From a virus, in the IMG/VR virus record IMGVR_UViG_3300025645_000580, positions 1 to 20,488 of that record: 20,488 nucleotides of DNA. The stretch is one strand, 5' to 3'. Position numbers and translations under genes: made by a program. Within the stretch, counting starts at the first letter, position 1. Each line of letters begins with the position of its first letter. Below are positions 13,554 through 20,488 of the stretch, piece after piece. The notes under the pieces were generated by a model. That model worked only from the letters and a program-made list of their open reading frames with translations. It had not been told where the DNA came from and searched no databases.

Positions 13554-15449
13554 TTATTCAGATGCTCCTGTTAGATCAACTGTAGCTACCGATTGAGTAG
13601 TGGGGGTTCCATTTTGATTTCTAGCAGATGGATTTATAAAAGGAGATTCTAAACTCTTTTGTAAATATTCCATAGTTCTTCCGTACTCTGTATCATTTAC
13701 ATAAAAATCTCGATCATACATATGTTGTAATGGAAGAACTAAATTTTGTTTTTTACCATTAAAATATTTTAACATTTCATTCAAAGCAAAAATAGTTTGT
13801 TGCGGTGTTGTTGTTAAATTTATTTCTCCAAATGAAGCATCTAACATTTTTCTATCATAATCAGAAACTTGGCTTTCTTGAATAATTAAACGTTTCATTT
13901 CATTAATTACTGATAACCGAGTTGCGTTAAATCTATCTTCAGCACTTGTTCCTTCTTCACCAAAATCAATTTCTGGATCACGAAGACCAAGATTAGCAAG
14001 TTGTTTTTTAACTCTATCGCCAAAAGTTTGAAAGGCAGGAGCTTTAACTTCTCCAAGCTCTTCTGCTATCTTTAACATCTCGTTAATATTATTTTGACCT
14101 GCACTATATTTATTCCAAGCATTAGCAATAGCGGTAGCATCAGCAGAAGGTTTTGCTAATTTAGTATCACCCGCAGATGTTCCGTAATGTATTTTTACAC
14201 CTTGTATGATTTCATTCGGCCCTACATTTTTTAATTCTTTACCTTTTGTTTTGTCTTTCATGGCCTCATAATCAAGCTGCATTATCTTTAGCTTAAACGC
14301 ATCATCAGCAAGTCTTCTTTCTTTTGCAAAAGCGGCGGCTGATGATTCATCAGATCTTACTTGCTCTAGTGCATATTTTCCCGCAGCGAGTTTTGCAGCG
14401 TCTGCACGATCAATTGCCTTACTTAACTCAGGCATAGCGGCTTCACCTGCTTCACCAACTTCACGAAATATTTTTCCAAGATCAACGTTTTTACCCGCAC
14501 GATTCTGCATAAGCTTCAAGCCCAACACCGTTAAAAAACGACTCTTATCAACTTTGCCACTTGCATCAATGCCAGTAACATCTTCAAACTCTTTTTTATA
14601 ACGATCTAATTTTTGTTTTTTAGTTTCACCTTTGACTGCAACATCTTGTTTTCCCGCATCTGCGATAAATTGCTTCATCACTTCCATAAACGAATCAGTA
14701 ACAGGATCTGAATCTGGATCTGGATCTGGTTGGTCAAAGCTTTCTTCTTGCGCTGATAAAGCTTTTTCTTCTGCTTTTGCTTGTGAGATTCTTGTCTGTT
14801 CTTTATTAGCTTCAGCTAATGAAGGGTCAATAAAATCTACATCTGGAATTTTTTTATCTTTAGCCCTGGCTTCTATTTCAGCAAGTTGTCTATATAAATC
14901 AGATTTCCCTTCTACATCTGAAAAGACATTCGCCATTTCTTGTTCAGATAATTTTGGAGCGGGAGGTTTGTCCTTTATGTTATAATTACTTGGGTCTAAT
15001 CCACCGAACTCACCTAAATATTCTGGAGAATTTATTTTATCCTGCAAATTAGCTAACATTTCTGTTTCACTATAGAAAGGCAAGTCTATCATTGGAACTG
15101 CATTTTTTGATGCAGTAACAGATCCTTTTTTATAACCTTCTAAAGCAAGAGGCTTTGCTCTTCTGTATGCTTCGTCAGCAAACTCTTTTAAAGTTGCTGC
15201 ATCTTCAGTAAAAGGGCCACCTAAAAAACCACCAAGACCTCCTGCTAAATCAGACAAACCTCCCGCAACTGTATAACCTGCCGCACTGGTGCCACCCAAA
15301 ATTCTATCAAATATTCTTTCTCCTAATCCAGACTGTAAAGCTACATCGCGTGTAGATTTCTGCCTAGACCTTACCATTCTATCTATAAGATCGCTTGGTA
15401 AGTTTCTATTTTCTAGCTCTTGTCTATACTGCTGTAAGGAACTCGCCAT
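13554..15449 (-). CDS. Virion protein of unknown exact role (probable internal/ejection protein)
   Basis: This 631-residue, mostly helical protein has a Gly/Ala-rich patch at about 50-80 (GGLSDLAGGLGGFLGGPF). A strongly charged middle contains an Asp/Pro run, PDPDPDSDPVTD, encoded by a 6-base tandem repeat at about 14704-14730. Further on it has VRSDESSAAAFAKERRL and a C-terminal region similar in style to phage structural proteins. No enzymatic motif is seen. Lysine/alanine-rich coiled-coil character and the place between two large virion-type genes suggest an internal core protein. AGAGGG precedes the ATG. Confidence 0.55.
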   Translation of the reverse strand: MASSLQQYRQELENRNLPSDLIDRMVRSRQKSTRDVALQSGLGERIFDRILGGTSAAGYTVAGGLSDLAGGLGGFLGGPFTEDAATLKEFADEAYRRAKPLALEGYKKGSVTASKNAVPMIDLPFYSETEMLANLQDKINSPEYLGEFGGLDPSNYNIKDKPPAPKLSEQEMANVFSDVEGKSDLYRQLAEIEARAKDKKIPDVDFIDPSLAEANKEQTRISQAKAEEKALSAQEESFDQPDPDPDSDPVTDSFMEVMKQFIADAGKQDVAVKGETKKQKLDRYKKEFEDVTGIDASGKVDKSRFLTVLGLKLMQNRAGKNVDLGKIFREVGEAGEAAMPELSKAIDRADAAKLAAGKYALEQVRSDESSAAAFAKERRLADDAFKLKIMQLDYEAMKDKTKGKELKNVGPNEIIQGVKIHYGTSAGDTKLAKPSADATAIANAWNKYSAGQNNINEMLKIAEELGEVKAPAFQTFGDRVKKQLANLGLRDPEIDFGEEGTSAEDRFNATRLSVINEMKRLIIQESQVSDYDRKMLDASFGEINLTTTPQQTIFALNEMLKYFNGKKQNLVLPLQHMYDRDFYVNDTEYGRTMEYLQKSLESPFINPSARNQNGTPTTQSVATVDLTGASE

Positions 15450-15460
15450 CTTATGCCCTC

Positions 15461-16597
15461 TTATGATGCTTGGTTGATGCCCTGAAGCGTTGTGTAAGCC
15501 CCAAGACCAGAGAGGAATGGGTTAGCAGGAGGCGCATAACTTGCTTGAGTTTCAGAATAAATACCTGCTGAAGGAGTTCCTGTAAGCGCACCATAGCCAA
15601 ACTGAAACGGTAACAGTGCCTGCTCTGTTGGACGCTGATATTCTTGTCTTGCTGTATCTATCATTTGCTGACGATACGCACGTTCATTTTCACCTACGCC
15701 TGTCATAAATGCAAGATCAGCAGGTTGTAACGCTGAGTACACACGACCAATATCTGCGGTTGTGCCTGCTAAAGTTCCATATTGACCACCAAGACTACCA
15801 AACTGCGAACCAAGCTGACCAACAGATTGACCAAGACCACCCATTAATCGACCCGCTTCTAAATTTCTAGTAGCTCCTTGTTGATACGCATCTTGTGATG
15901 CAGCAAGAGCTTGAGTGTAACTTTTATTTCTTAAATCTGCTGCGGCCTTTGATTTCGCATCAAGAATGCTTCTTTCTATTTCAGCCGCTTGAACACCTTG
16001 TCTTGAACCACCAAAGGCACCCGCACCAACGGCCTTTGCTCTAGCTGTATTTCTAGCCACATTTCCTTGACGCTCAATATCTTTTTCTACTTCATCAATA
16101 ACTTCATCAGTATAAGGAGACATAAACTGTGATACATACTGTGATGGATCATACATACCCCGACCACCAGAAACATACTGTGCCGCAGGTCCAAAGAATG
16201 TCTTTGCTTCTCCTACCGTGCCAAGACCACGACCTAATGCCTCAATACCACCTGTAGCGGCACCCCCCGCTGTTTCAAAGTAAGGACTATAACGCCCCAT
16301 AAAATCTGGAATGCCATCATTATTTGAATCTTGAGAAAGAGCTTGTGCAGCAAATGTTTCTAAGCCAAGTCCCGTAATCGCTCCTGTTTCTGCATCACGA
16401 CCTGTTTGACCTGCCATTTTATATGGAGCTACGCGAAACAAATCAGGATATGCTGCGGCATCTAATATACCACCAGTTAAGGCTCCTGATTCATTTTCAG
16501 TTCCAAATATCTGACCCAATAAGGCTTTTTCTAAACGCTCAATGTATTCTGGGCGGCGTTGTACCGCTTCCGATCTGTTTACTAACTCATCAGACAT
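15461..16597 (-). CDS. Probable virion (ejection-type) protein
   Basis: This 378-residue protein is rich in Gly, Ala and Gln. It has YFETAGGAATGGIEALGRGL near 105-124 and a helical ARAKAVGAGAFGGSRQGVQAA around 186-206. A Gly-rich repeat-like zone (GQSVGQLGSQFGSLGGQYG) follows near 255-275. The alternating Gly/Gln motifs and amphipathic helices resemble P22/T7-type ejection or tail-associated proteins, and similar proteins are usual in uncultured marine phages. No catalytic motif is seen. It overlaps the upstream 256-residue gene by 8 bases, so the products are probably made together. Confidence 0.55.
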   Translation of the reverse strand: MSDELVNRSEAVQRRPEYIERLEKALLGQIFGTENESGALTGGILDAAAYPDLFRVAPYKMAGQTGRDAETGAITGLGLETFAAQALSQDSNNDGIPDFMGRYSPYFETAGGAATGGIEALGRGLGTVGEAKTFFGPAAQYVSGGRGMYDPSQYVSQFMSPYTDEVIDEVEKDIERQGNVARNTARAKAVGAGAFGGSRQGVQAAEIERSILDAKSKAAADLRNKSYTQALAASQDAYQQGATRNLEAGRLMGGLGQSVGQLGSQFGSLGGQYGTLAGTTADIGRVYSALQPADLAFMTGVGENERAYRQQMIDTARQEYQRPTEQALLPFQFGYGALTGTPSAGIYSETQASYAPPANPFLSGLGAYTTLQGINQAS

Positions 16598-17360
16598 AAT
16601 TGTTCGCCTTATTTTCTAACTTGTTCATCATTGAATAAGCTTTTTCAATGCCGCGATTTGAATCGCCGTTGCCAAGACCTTTTACAGCGTCTTTCGTTAA
16701 TACAAATTCACCCGCCATAAGCATAGCAGGAACGTCATCTTTTTGACCTGAACCCTCAGATGGCATAATACCACCGTTACGCCTTGGAAAATATTGGTCA
16801 TCAATATAGCCACCCGCAGCCACTTCAATTGGCCTAATCGCATTTATTGATATGTCACCCGCACCACCAAAAGGTCCACTTACCGATCCTGAAGATCCAC
16901 CACCACCACCAAGTATTTTAGAGCCAATACCAGATGCTAAAGAGGTTGCAATAGCCTCTCCAACAGGAGTGTTTAAAAGATTTGTAAATTTACTATCTGG
17001 ATCAAGAAGATTTGCTTTTACCAAGAAGTCTGCATAACCAAGCGTTCCTTCGCCTTGTTTGAAAACAGGTGCTATGTCTTTGACAACATTAGAAGCTTGA
17101 GCAACTTTTGCTGTAGCATCCGCACTAGGAAATCCAGATGATCCCTTTTGTATAATCGGGTTAGCCGTTTTAGTTACCTGAGTAGCTTGTTTATCAGACC
17201 CACCACCAAACAAACTGTCTAAACTAAAACCGTCTGGGCCAAGTCCCTGTTGAAAAAGTGCAGAACCCGCCGTACCAAGAGCAGCAATGTTACCACCCTT
17301 TTTGCCTCCAAGAATCCTACCAGTAATATAATTAGCTAATAAATTTGAGACAAAAGACAT
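16590..17360 (-). CDS. Virion protein with tail-type C-terminal domain
   Basis: This 256-residue protein has a low-complexity Gly/Ser/Ala-rich body (for example LGGGGGSSGSVSGPFGG near 150-166). The conserved-looking C-terminal stretch RRNGGIMPSEGSGQKDDVPA is followed by MLMAGEFVLTKDAVKGLG. That stretch is widespread at the C-termini of tail or tape-measure-related phage proteins, where it is thought to mediate assembly. No ribosome site is obvious before the ATG. The preceding 72-base gap is A/T-rich (TATATAAA-like on the minus strand) and could hold a phage late promoter, but I cannot show one. Confidence 0.6.
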   Translation of the reverse strand: MSFVSNLLANYITGRILGGKKGGNIAALGTAGSALFQQGLGPDGFSLDSLFGGGSDKQATQVTKTANPIIQKGSSGFPSADATAKVAQASNVVKDIAPVFKQGEGTLGYADFLVKANLLDPDSKFTNLLNTPVGEAIATSLASGIGSKILGGGGGSSGSVSGPFGGAGDISINAIRPIEVAAGGYIDDQYFPRRNGGIMPSEGSGQKDDVPAMLMAGEFVLTKDAVKGLGNGDSNRGIEKAYSMMNKLENKANNYV

Positions 17361-17432
17361 ATTTTAAACAATCCAAAGCAGTTTATATATTTTTAGCATA
17401 CTATTTCCTAATTTCAAAGTGCCACTCTTAAT

Positions 17433-18041
17433 TTATCTTAGCCACTCATAAATCTTCTTAGTTTCTTCTTTTCTGTGTTTTAATCCGTTATAACCACCGT
17501 TTATACGTTTAGTAAGACGTTTGATTGTATCATCATTAACACCTTCATCACATATAGCCCACAATTTGTTTCTGTGAAAGAACCATATGGCGCTTTCCAT
17601 AGGGAACTTTGAGGCCATGAGATCAGGATCTTTCATCACTTCAGGCAGGTCCATATCAGCCGCAAACTGAGAATAGTTGTTTTTGCCAGTACATTGTAAA
17701 AATCCTCGACCACGCCACAGATAGCCCTGTCCATCATTACCCATACGACCACCATAAACACGATCTGCTAGTGCCTGGGGGTTACGAGAACAGCTTTCGG
17801 CTTCACTTTCTGAATCAAAGTATTTACCAAACACTGCCAATATAGACTTAGTGCTATAGTTTAGGTTCTCTTCTGTATAACGAAACGTACCACTCTCATG
17901 CACAAGCTGCCCAAGAAAATGAGATCCGCGCTCTGGATTTAAAGCGTAATGGTCACAAATCTTCTTTGCAGTATTGGGGCCAAATGAACCATCAGGCGAA
18001 GATCCTATCTTTTCCTGTAATGTCTTTAATGCTTCACTCAT
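17433..18041 (-). CDS. GH19 chitinase-like endolysin
   Basis: This 202-residue glycoside hydrolase 19 family enzyme would hydrolyse peptidoglycan glycan strands at lysis. The N-terminal LQEKIGSSPDGSFGPNTAKK (8-27) resembles a short peptidoglycan-binding motif. The catalytic region follows, with E49 in LVHESGTF and a second acidic pair at 57-58 in YTEENLNYS. GRGFLQCTGKNNYSQFA (111-127) is the typical substrate-loop motif, and INGGYNGLKHR (180-190) is usual in lysozyme-like GH19 enzymes. No signal peptide is seen, so release needs the holins nearby. It overlaps the thermonuclease gene by 8 bases (ATGAGTGA) and has GGAAA upstream. Confidence 0.92.
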   Translation of the reverse strand: MSEALKTLQEKIGSSPDGSFGPNTAKKICDHYALNPERGSHFLGQLVHESGTFRYTEENLNYSTKSILAVFGKYFDSESEAESCSRNPQALADRVYGGRMGNDGQGYLWRGRGFLQCTGKNNYSQFAADMDLPEVMKDPDLMASKFPMESAIWFFHRNKLWAICDEGVNDDTIKRLTKRINGGYNGLKHRKEETKKIYEWLR

Positions 18042-18435
18042 TTGGAGCTTTCCTTCTATCTTTTAACGTCTGTAAATCTTTTTCTTTTGTACCACCATCA
18101 TATTCCCAAGCAAAACCTTGCTCTATCATCACTTCATTGATTGAGTATTTAGCCTCTTCGTTGCGGTAAAACCATCCAAGCATTCTACCGTACTTACCAT
18201 CTTTTTCAGTCTTTACGATTAGACGTTCAGAGTGTTCTAGCAAGTCTACAAGATGATCCTTGGCCTCAAGACCCATAGCTTTCTCTTCTAAATCTCTCGT
18301 GCGGCTTTCAGGAGTATCTATGCCTGCAAGTCTGACACGTTCTTTCTTTGTAAGATCAAAGCCAAGATCAATGATAACATCAACTGTGTCACCATCAACA
18401 ACTCTATCTATTTTAGAAACAAAATAAGTATACAC
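18034..18435 (-). CDS. Thermonuclease (SNase-like) nuclease
   Basis: This is a Ca2+-dependent nuclease of the staphylococcal nuclease family. Counted from a GTG at 18435 the catalytic residues nearly match the S. aureus numbering: DGDT at 14-17, R35 in RVRLAGIDTPE, D40, T41 and E43, with R84 in GKYGRML near the place of Arg87. The GTG overlaps the stop of the upstream gene by one base (TAGTG); a longer reading to 18462 would add nine residues and a deeper overlap. No clear signal peptide is seen. It lies in the lysis cluster, so it may degrade host or released DNA late in infection, though a genome-processing role is equally possible. Confidence 0.9.
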   Translation of the reverse strand: MYTYFVSKIDRVVDGDTVDVIIDLGFDLTKKERVRLAGIDTPESRTRDLEEKAMGLEAKDHLVDLLEHSERLIVKTEKDGKYGRMLGWFYRNEEAKYSINEVMIEQGFAWEYDGGTKEKDLQTLKDRRKAPNE

Positions 18436-18701
18436 TAATTTACAACCTCTTTTGATCCACAAACACGTTCATACACCATATCGTCTATGTACGCCTCTGC
18501 CCATTTGTTTTCAGTGAAAGTGCAGAACTCCCACAAATCATTTACATCATCATTAAGTAAGTCGATAATATCTTGTTGTGCCGATACTGTTCCCTCAAGA
18601 TGTTCAATGTCGTGCACCATTCCAGAAATATACCAGACTAACGCTACCAACTGCACAGCCATAGCAAATACTAAAGCCACAGGTATTTTCATATCAGCCA
18701 T
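18435..18701 (-). CDS. Small membrane protein, spanin- or holin-accessory-like
   Basis: The 88-residue product has one N-terminal transmembrane segment (about 6-27) followed by a hydrophilic, coiled-coil-like region (DIEHLEGTVSAQQDIIDLLNDDVNDL) and two cysteines. This N-in anchor plus periplasmic coil is the plan of an inner-membrane spanin (Rz), but no paired outer lipoprotein is seen. GGAGG, 8 bases before the ATG, supports the start; it overlaps the upstream gene by 8 bases. Confidence 0.5.
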   Translation of the reverse strand: MADMKIPVALVFAMAVQLVALVWYISGMVHDIEHLEGTVSAQQDIIDLLNDDVNDLWEFCTFTENKWAEAYIDDMVYERVCGSKEVVN

Positions 18702-18897
18702 TGGACTTGCCTCCTATATAGCCCCCAACAACGCCTATTACACCCGTCATCGACATTTGCAGTAAACCTATAATGTTTTCATCAAGCTCTCCGCCGTGCT
18801 CATTTGCCATTTTAAACTCATCATAAACAATTAAACCAAGTATACCCATGAGTCCTACAGCAAGTACTAATACCACGATGTCTTTCATATACTTCAT
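18694..18897 (-). CDS. Small two-transmembrane protein, possible holin
   Basis: The 67-residue product has transmembrane segments at about 5-24 (DIVVLVLAVGLMGILGLIVY) and 43-62 (IGLLQMSMTGVIGVVGGYIG), separated by a charged loop. Two-TM hydrophobic proteins of this size beside an endolysin gene are commonly class II holins. GGTAATT precedes ATG at 18897, and a second in-frame ATG lies three codons later, as in dual-start holins. Confidence 0.5.
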   Translation of the reverse strand: MKYMKDIVVLVLAVGLMGILGLIVYDEFKMANEHGGELDENIIGLLQMSMTGVIGVVGGYIGGKSNG

Positions 18898-18899
18898 AA

Positions 18900-19280
18900 T
18901 TACCTCTTAAAGAATTTCTGTACGCCTCTGACACCAAACGATGCAGAGATTGCTATACCCAAGCTATAAAAATACCAGTCCGGCGCTTTGGAAAGCTGCT
19001 CAAAACCGCTATCTACCCAACCCTCAGTGCCTGGAACAAACGCCAAAACAAGTGGGATAGACAGGACAATAACGAACCACTCGTCTTTCCAACTCGATTG
19101 AGAACCTTGCGCCATAATGCGTTCCCAATCTGCAACACTTGTTTCTTTACTGAGCATTATCTTAGCTTTGGCTTCAGCCTCAGTAAGTTTCAGTTTAGCA
19201 TTCGCTGTCTGAGCTTGAGTCTTAGCGTCAAGCCAACTACCTGCTAAACCTGCTATCGGTCCAATTATAGCTTGTAACAT
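18900..19280 (-). CDS. Holin of the 3-TM gene-transfer-agent type
   Basis: This 126-residue protein has a weak hydrophobic N-terminus (1-18), a charged Ala/Lys-rich helical region (about 20-60), then WKDEWFVIVLSIPLVLAF (64-81) and WYFYSLGIAISASFGV (102-117) as membrane segments. This resembles the 3-TM holins for gene-transfer-agent release (PF11351-like), with the typical WKDE before the membrane segment and a WY at the next one. It would let the GH19 endolysin reach the cell wall. The start ATG overlaps the upstream stop by one base. The match is by pattern; only two clear TM segments are visible. Confidence 0.65.
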   Translation of the reverse strand: MLQAIIGPIAGLAGSWLDAKTQAQTANAKLKLTEAEAKAKIMLSKETSVADWERIMAQGSQSSWKDEWFVIVLSIPLVLAFVPGTEGWVDSGFEQLSKAPDWYFYSLGIAISASFGVRGVQKFFKR

Positions 19281-19627
19281 TAACTATCCTCCATCTGTAT
19301 ACTGGTCTTCTTGCTCTCAGCCTTTGCGCTGTATGCATTGAATCCCATAAAAGCTGCGACCACTCCAGAAGCTGCTATGACATACACACTTGCTATATCT
19401 GTAATTAAACTTGCTGCCTTGTCAAATCCAAGTACTGAAGCAAGCAAGATGATGAACGGGTAGATCAACATTCCCATCAAAGCAAAACCTGTGAAACGTC
19501 GCTCTGCGTTACGCTTGAGATCCCGGTCAATCATTTCTAATCTGCGATCTTCTAAAGCCAGTTTGTTCCACTCAACACGTTCTATAACACCGTTGTTATT
19601 GGTATCAGCCTTATCAAACTCTGTCAT
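19280..19627 (-). CDS. EF-hand membrane protein
   Basis: This 115-residue protein begins with a complete EF-hand calcium loop, D8-x-N10-x-N12-G13-x-I15-x-x-x-E19 (DTNNNGVIERVE), followed by a charged helix. Two membrane segments lie at about 46-66 and 76-98. An EF-hand fused to two TM segments is unusual in a lysis cluster; it could make pore formation or membrane association depend on Ca2+. It is coupled to both neighbours: its start forms ATGA with the 37-residue gene, and its stop overlaps the next start by one base. Confidence 0.7.
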   Translation of the reverse strand: MTEFDKADTNNNGVIERVEWNKLALEDRRLEMIDRDLKRNAERRFTGFALMGMLIYPFIILLASVLGFDKAASLITDIASVYVIAASGVVAAFMGFNAYSAKAESKKTSIQMEDS

Positions 19628-19737
19628 TTCTTTGACCTCGCATACGCAACTGCTATTCTTTTTTCCCGTGTGATTATAACAACTTTACCAGATTTGTCAT
19701 ATATTATGTATTTTCCACGAAATTCCCTGAGTATCAC
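19624..19737 (-). CDS. 37-residue basic peptide, translationally coupled
   Basis: This is a very short gene (MILREFRGKYIIYDKSGKVV at the start) that is basic and beta-strand-like. It starts at a GTG overlapping the preceding stop by four bases (GTGA), and its own stop overlaps the next ATG by four (ATGA). Double coupling and an intact frame make it likely to be translated despite its size. No function is known. Confidence 0.45.
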   Translation of the reverse strand: MILREFRGKYIIYDKSGKVVIITREKRIAVAYARSKK

Positions 19738-19910
19738 AACTCTATTTGAATACAGACTATTTTTGAATTGTCGTTGGTTACAAGAACTTTAGCTTCTTCT
19801 TTCGCTATCTCACACACTTCTTGCTTGGTGTAGCTGCCAACGTGATAGTGTTGAAATTCATTACCACTAGCTGTGCTAGTTATTAATTGAACCCAAAGTA
19901 AAACCCACAT
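19734..19910 (-). CDS. Small exported protein with two cysteines
   Basis: This 58-residue protein has a hydrophobic lead, MWVLLWVQLITSTASG, which looks like a short signal peptide. A hydrophilic part with cysteines at 33 and 53 follows (EVCEIAKEEAKV, KIVCIQIEL). Its layout is like the small protein at 1407-1619. The start directly follows the upstream stop (TAGATG). It probably acts at or outside the membrane during infection, but its role is unknown. Confidence 0.55.
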   Translation of the reverse strand: MWVLLWVQLITSTASGNEFQHYHVGSYTKQEVCEIAKEEAKVLVTNDNSKIVCIQIEL

Positions 19911-20387
19911 CTACCAACGCCCCTGCCATTTTCCTAAATAATAAAAAGCAATAAACAATATTCCACCACTTAATACAAACACAGTAAACCCTATCAAAAA
20001 GTTTATCAAACTGTCGATCTGTTCTTGCTTGCGATACAGTTCATCTTTTCTCTGTTTACGCATTCTTGCCTCTATAGACAGGACTTCTTTCCACGCGCTC
20101 GGCCCATAGTTCCAAGAGATATGATCTTTTATCTCTTCTCTCATTTGTTCCATTTTTTTCTTATTAGCAAAGATTTCCAGAGCCGTCTCTTCATCGGATC
20201 CCTTAAACGTCTTCTTCCAAAAGGGAGGATTCTTCTCACGTTCTTCAATGTTTGTGAAATCAGAGAAAGCCTTACCCCAATTAGACAATTGACCTGTCAT
20301 ATCTTGGAGATCTTTTCCTGCGGCAATGGCAGACTTTAATCCCTTAAAAGCCCCAGTTGCCATCATGACACAACTGATGGGGTCCAT
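19911..20387 (-). CDS. Membrane-anchored phage protein of unknown function
   Basis: This 158-residue protein begins MDPISCVMMATGAFKGLKSA. A charged helical middle includes EEREKNPPFWKKTFKGSDEE and HISWNYGPSAWKEVLSIEARMRKQ, and a single C-terminal transmembrane segment covers about 128-151. Proteins of this layout are frequent in late-gene clusters of marine phages and may take part in lysis or virion assembly. It overlaps the preceding gene by one base. Confidence 0.6.
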   Translation of the reverse strand: MDPISCVMMATGAFKGLKSAIAAGKDLQDMTGQLSNWGKAFSDFTNIEEREKNPPFWKKTFKGSDEETALEIFANKKKMEQMREEIKDHISWNYGPSAWKEVLSIEARMRKQRKDELYRKQEQIDSLINFLIGFTVFVLSGGILFIAFYYLGKWQGRW

Positions 20388-20488
20388 TATCCCCTCCGTT
20401 GCGCCGCCTGACGCTGCACGTCAATGCGTTCACGGTTTACTTCGTTACGGTTCTGGGCAATATCTTCTTGGCTTTCAATACGGGCGGC
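20387..20488 (-). CDS. C-terminus of a helical late protein, truncated by the window edge
   Basis: Only the last 33 residues are inside the window, reading RIESQEDIAQNRNEVNRERI and ending in QRQAAQRRG. They are hydrophilic, highly helical and coiled-coil-like. The frame is open to the window edge and its stop overlaps the next start as TAATG. Its role is unknown; a structural protein is likely from position. Confidence 0.5.
   Translation of the reverse strand, partial: AARIESQEDIAQNRNEVNRERIDVQRQAAQRRG

Noticed and set aside
14704-14730. 6-base tandem repeat (ATCTGG-like) encoding an Asp/Pro/Ser run in the 631-residue protein.
   Set aside because: It is a short in-frame microsatellite in a hydrophilic linker and most simply reflects slippage.
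1-20488. tRNA or rRNA genes.
   Set aside because: No cloverleaf-like arm pattern with T-loop consensus or rRNA-like conserved blocks was recognised on either strand by eye; a covariance-model scan was not possible.

Overview
The window looks like part of the genome of a tailed bacteriophage (Caudoviricetes). Its gene content and style (DUF3846-like protein, Sak4-type ATPase, Toprim/RecA-like primase-helicase, 3-TM holin, many very short overlapping genes, A/T-rich codons) resemble uncultured marine phages of alphaproteobacteria such as SAR11- or SAR116-type hosts. That host call is inference. There are no host genes, rRNA or tRNA. I see no integrase, terminase, portal or DNA polymerase here; these presumably lie outside the window.

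Layout. (1) 1-322 is a non-coding, G+C-rich stretch (158 of the first 300 bases are G/C by my count, against clearly A/T-rich neighbours). It is built from short repeats that appear to alternate every ~30 bases. (2) 323-1774 is a rightward, tightly coupled four-gene operon: an IS110-C-terminal-like/Nop-like helix-hairpin-helix protein with no nuclease domain, a Fis-type HTH protein, a small Cys-containing exported protein and a 52-residue charged protein. A bidirectional terminator closes it. (3) 1886-9589 is the leftward replication/recombination operon. In transcription order it holds a coiled-coil protein, Sak4-like recombinase, DUF669-like ssDNA-binding protein, SF2 helicase, three small proteins, a Cas4/RecB-like nuclease, primase-helicase, DUF3846-like protein and a small protein. 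(4) 9590-9764 is a divergent promoter region with two back-to-back TTGACA boxes. Its rightward half drives one isolated gene (9765-10085) that ends in a UUCG-loop terminator. (5) 10109-10703 is a divergent pair, a DUF1064-like endonuclease and a ribbon-helix-helix protein. (6) 10700-17360 is a leftward set of four virion proteins, probably ejection or tail-associated. (7) 17433-20488 is the leftward lysis and late-gene cluster: GH19 endolysin, thermonuclease, several small membrane proteins including a 3-TM-type holin and an EF-hand membrane protein, small exported proteins, and a gene running off the right edge.

The most interesting part is 1-1774. Interspersed short repeats sit directly upstream of a stand-alone IS110/Nop-like RNA-binding-type protein. 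This is the gene order expected of a TIGR-Tas-like (tandem interspersed guide RNA) system with a nuclease-less TasA-type effector, or of a domesticated IS110 bridge-RNA system. The repeats and the protein are visible in the sequence; the RNA-guided role is inference. The second notable signal is a clustered DNA word, ACCCGAAC (often AACCCGAACAA). It occurs six times within 1.81-5.62 kb in different reading frames, including a 15-bp exact direct repeat read in two frames inside the primase gene.
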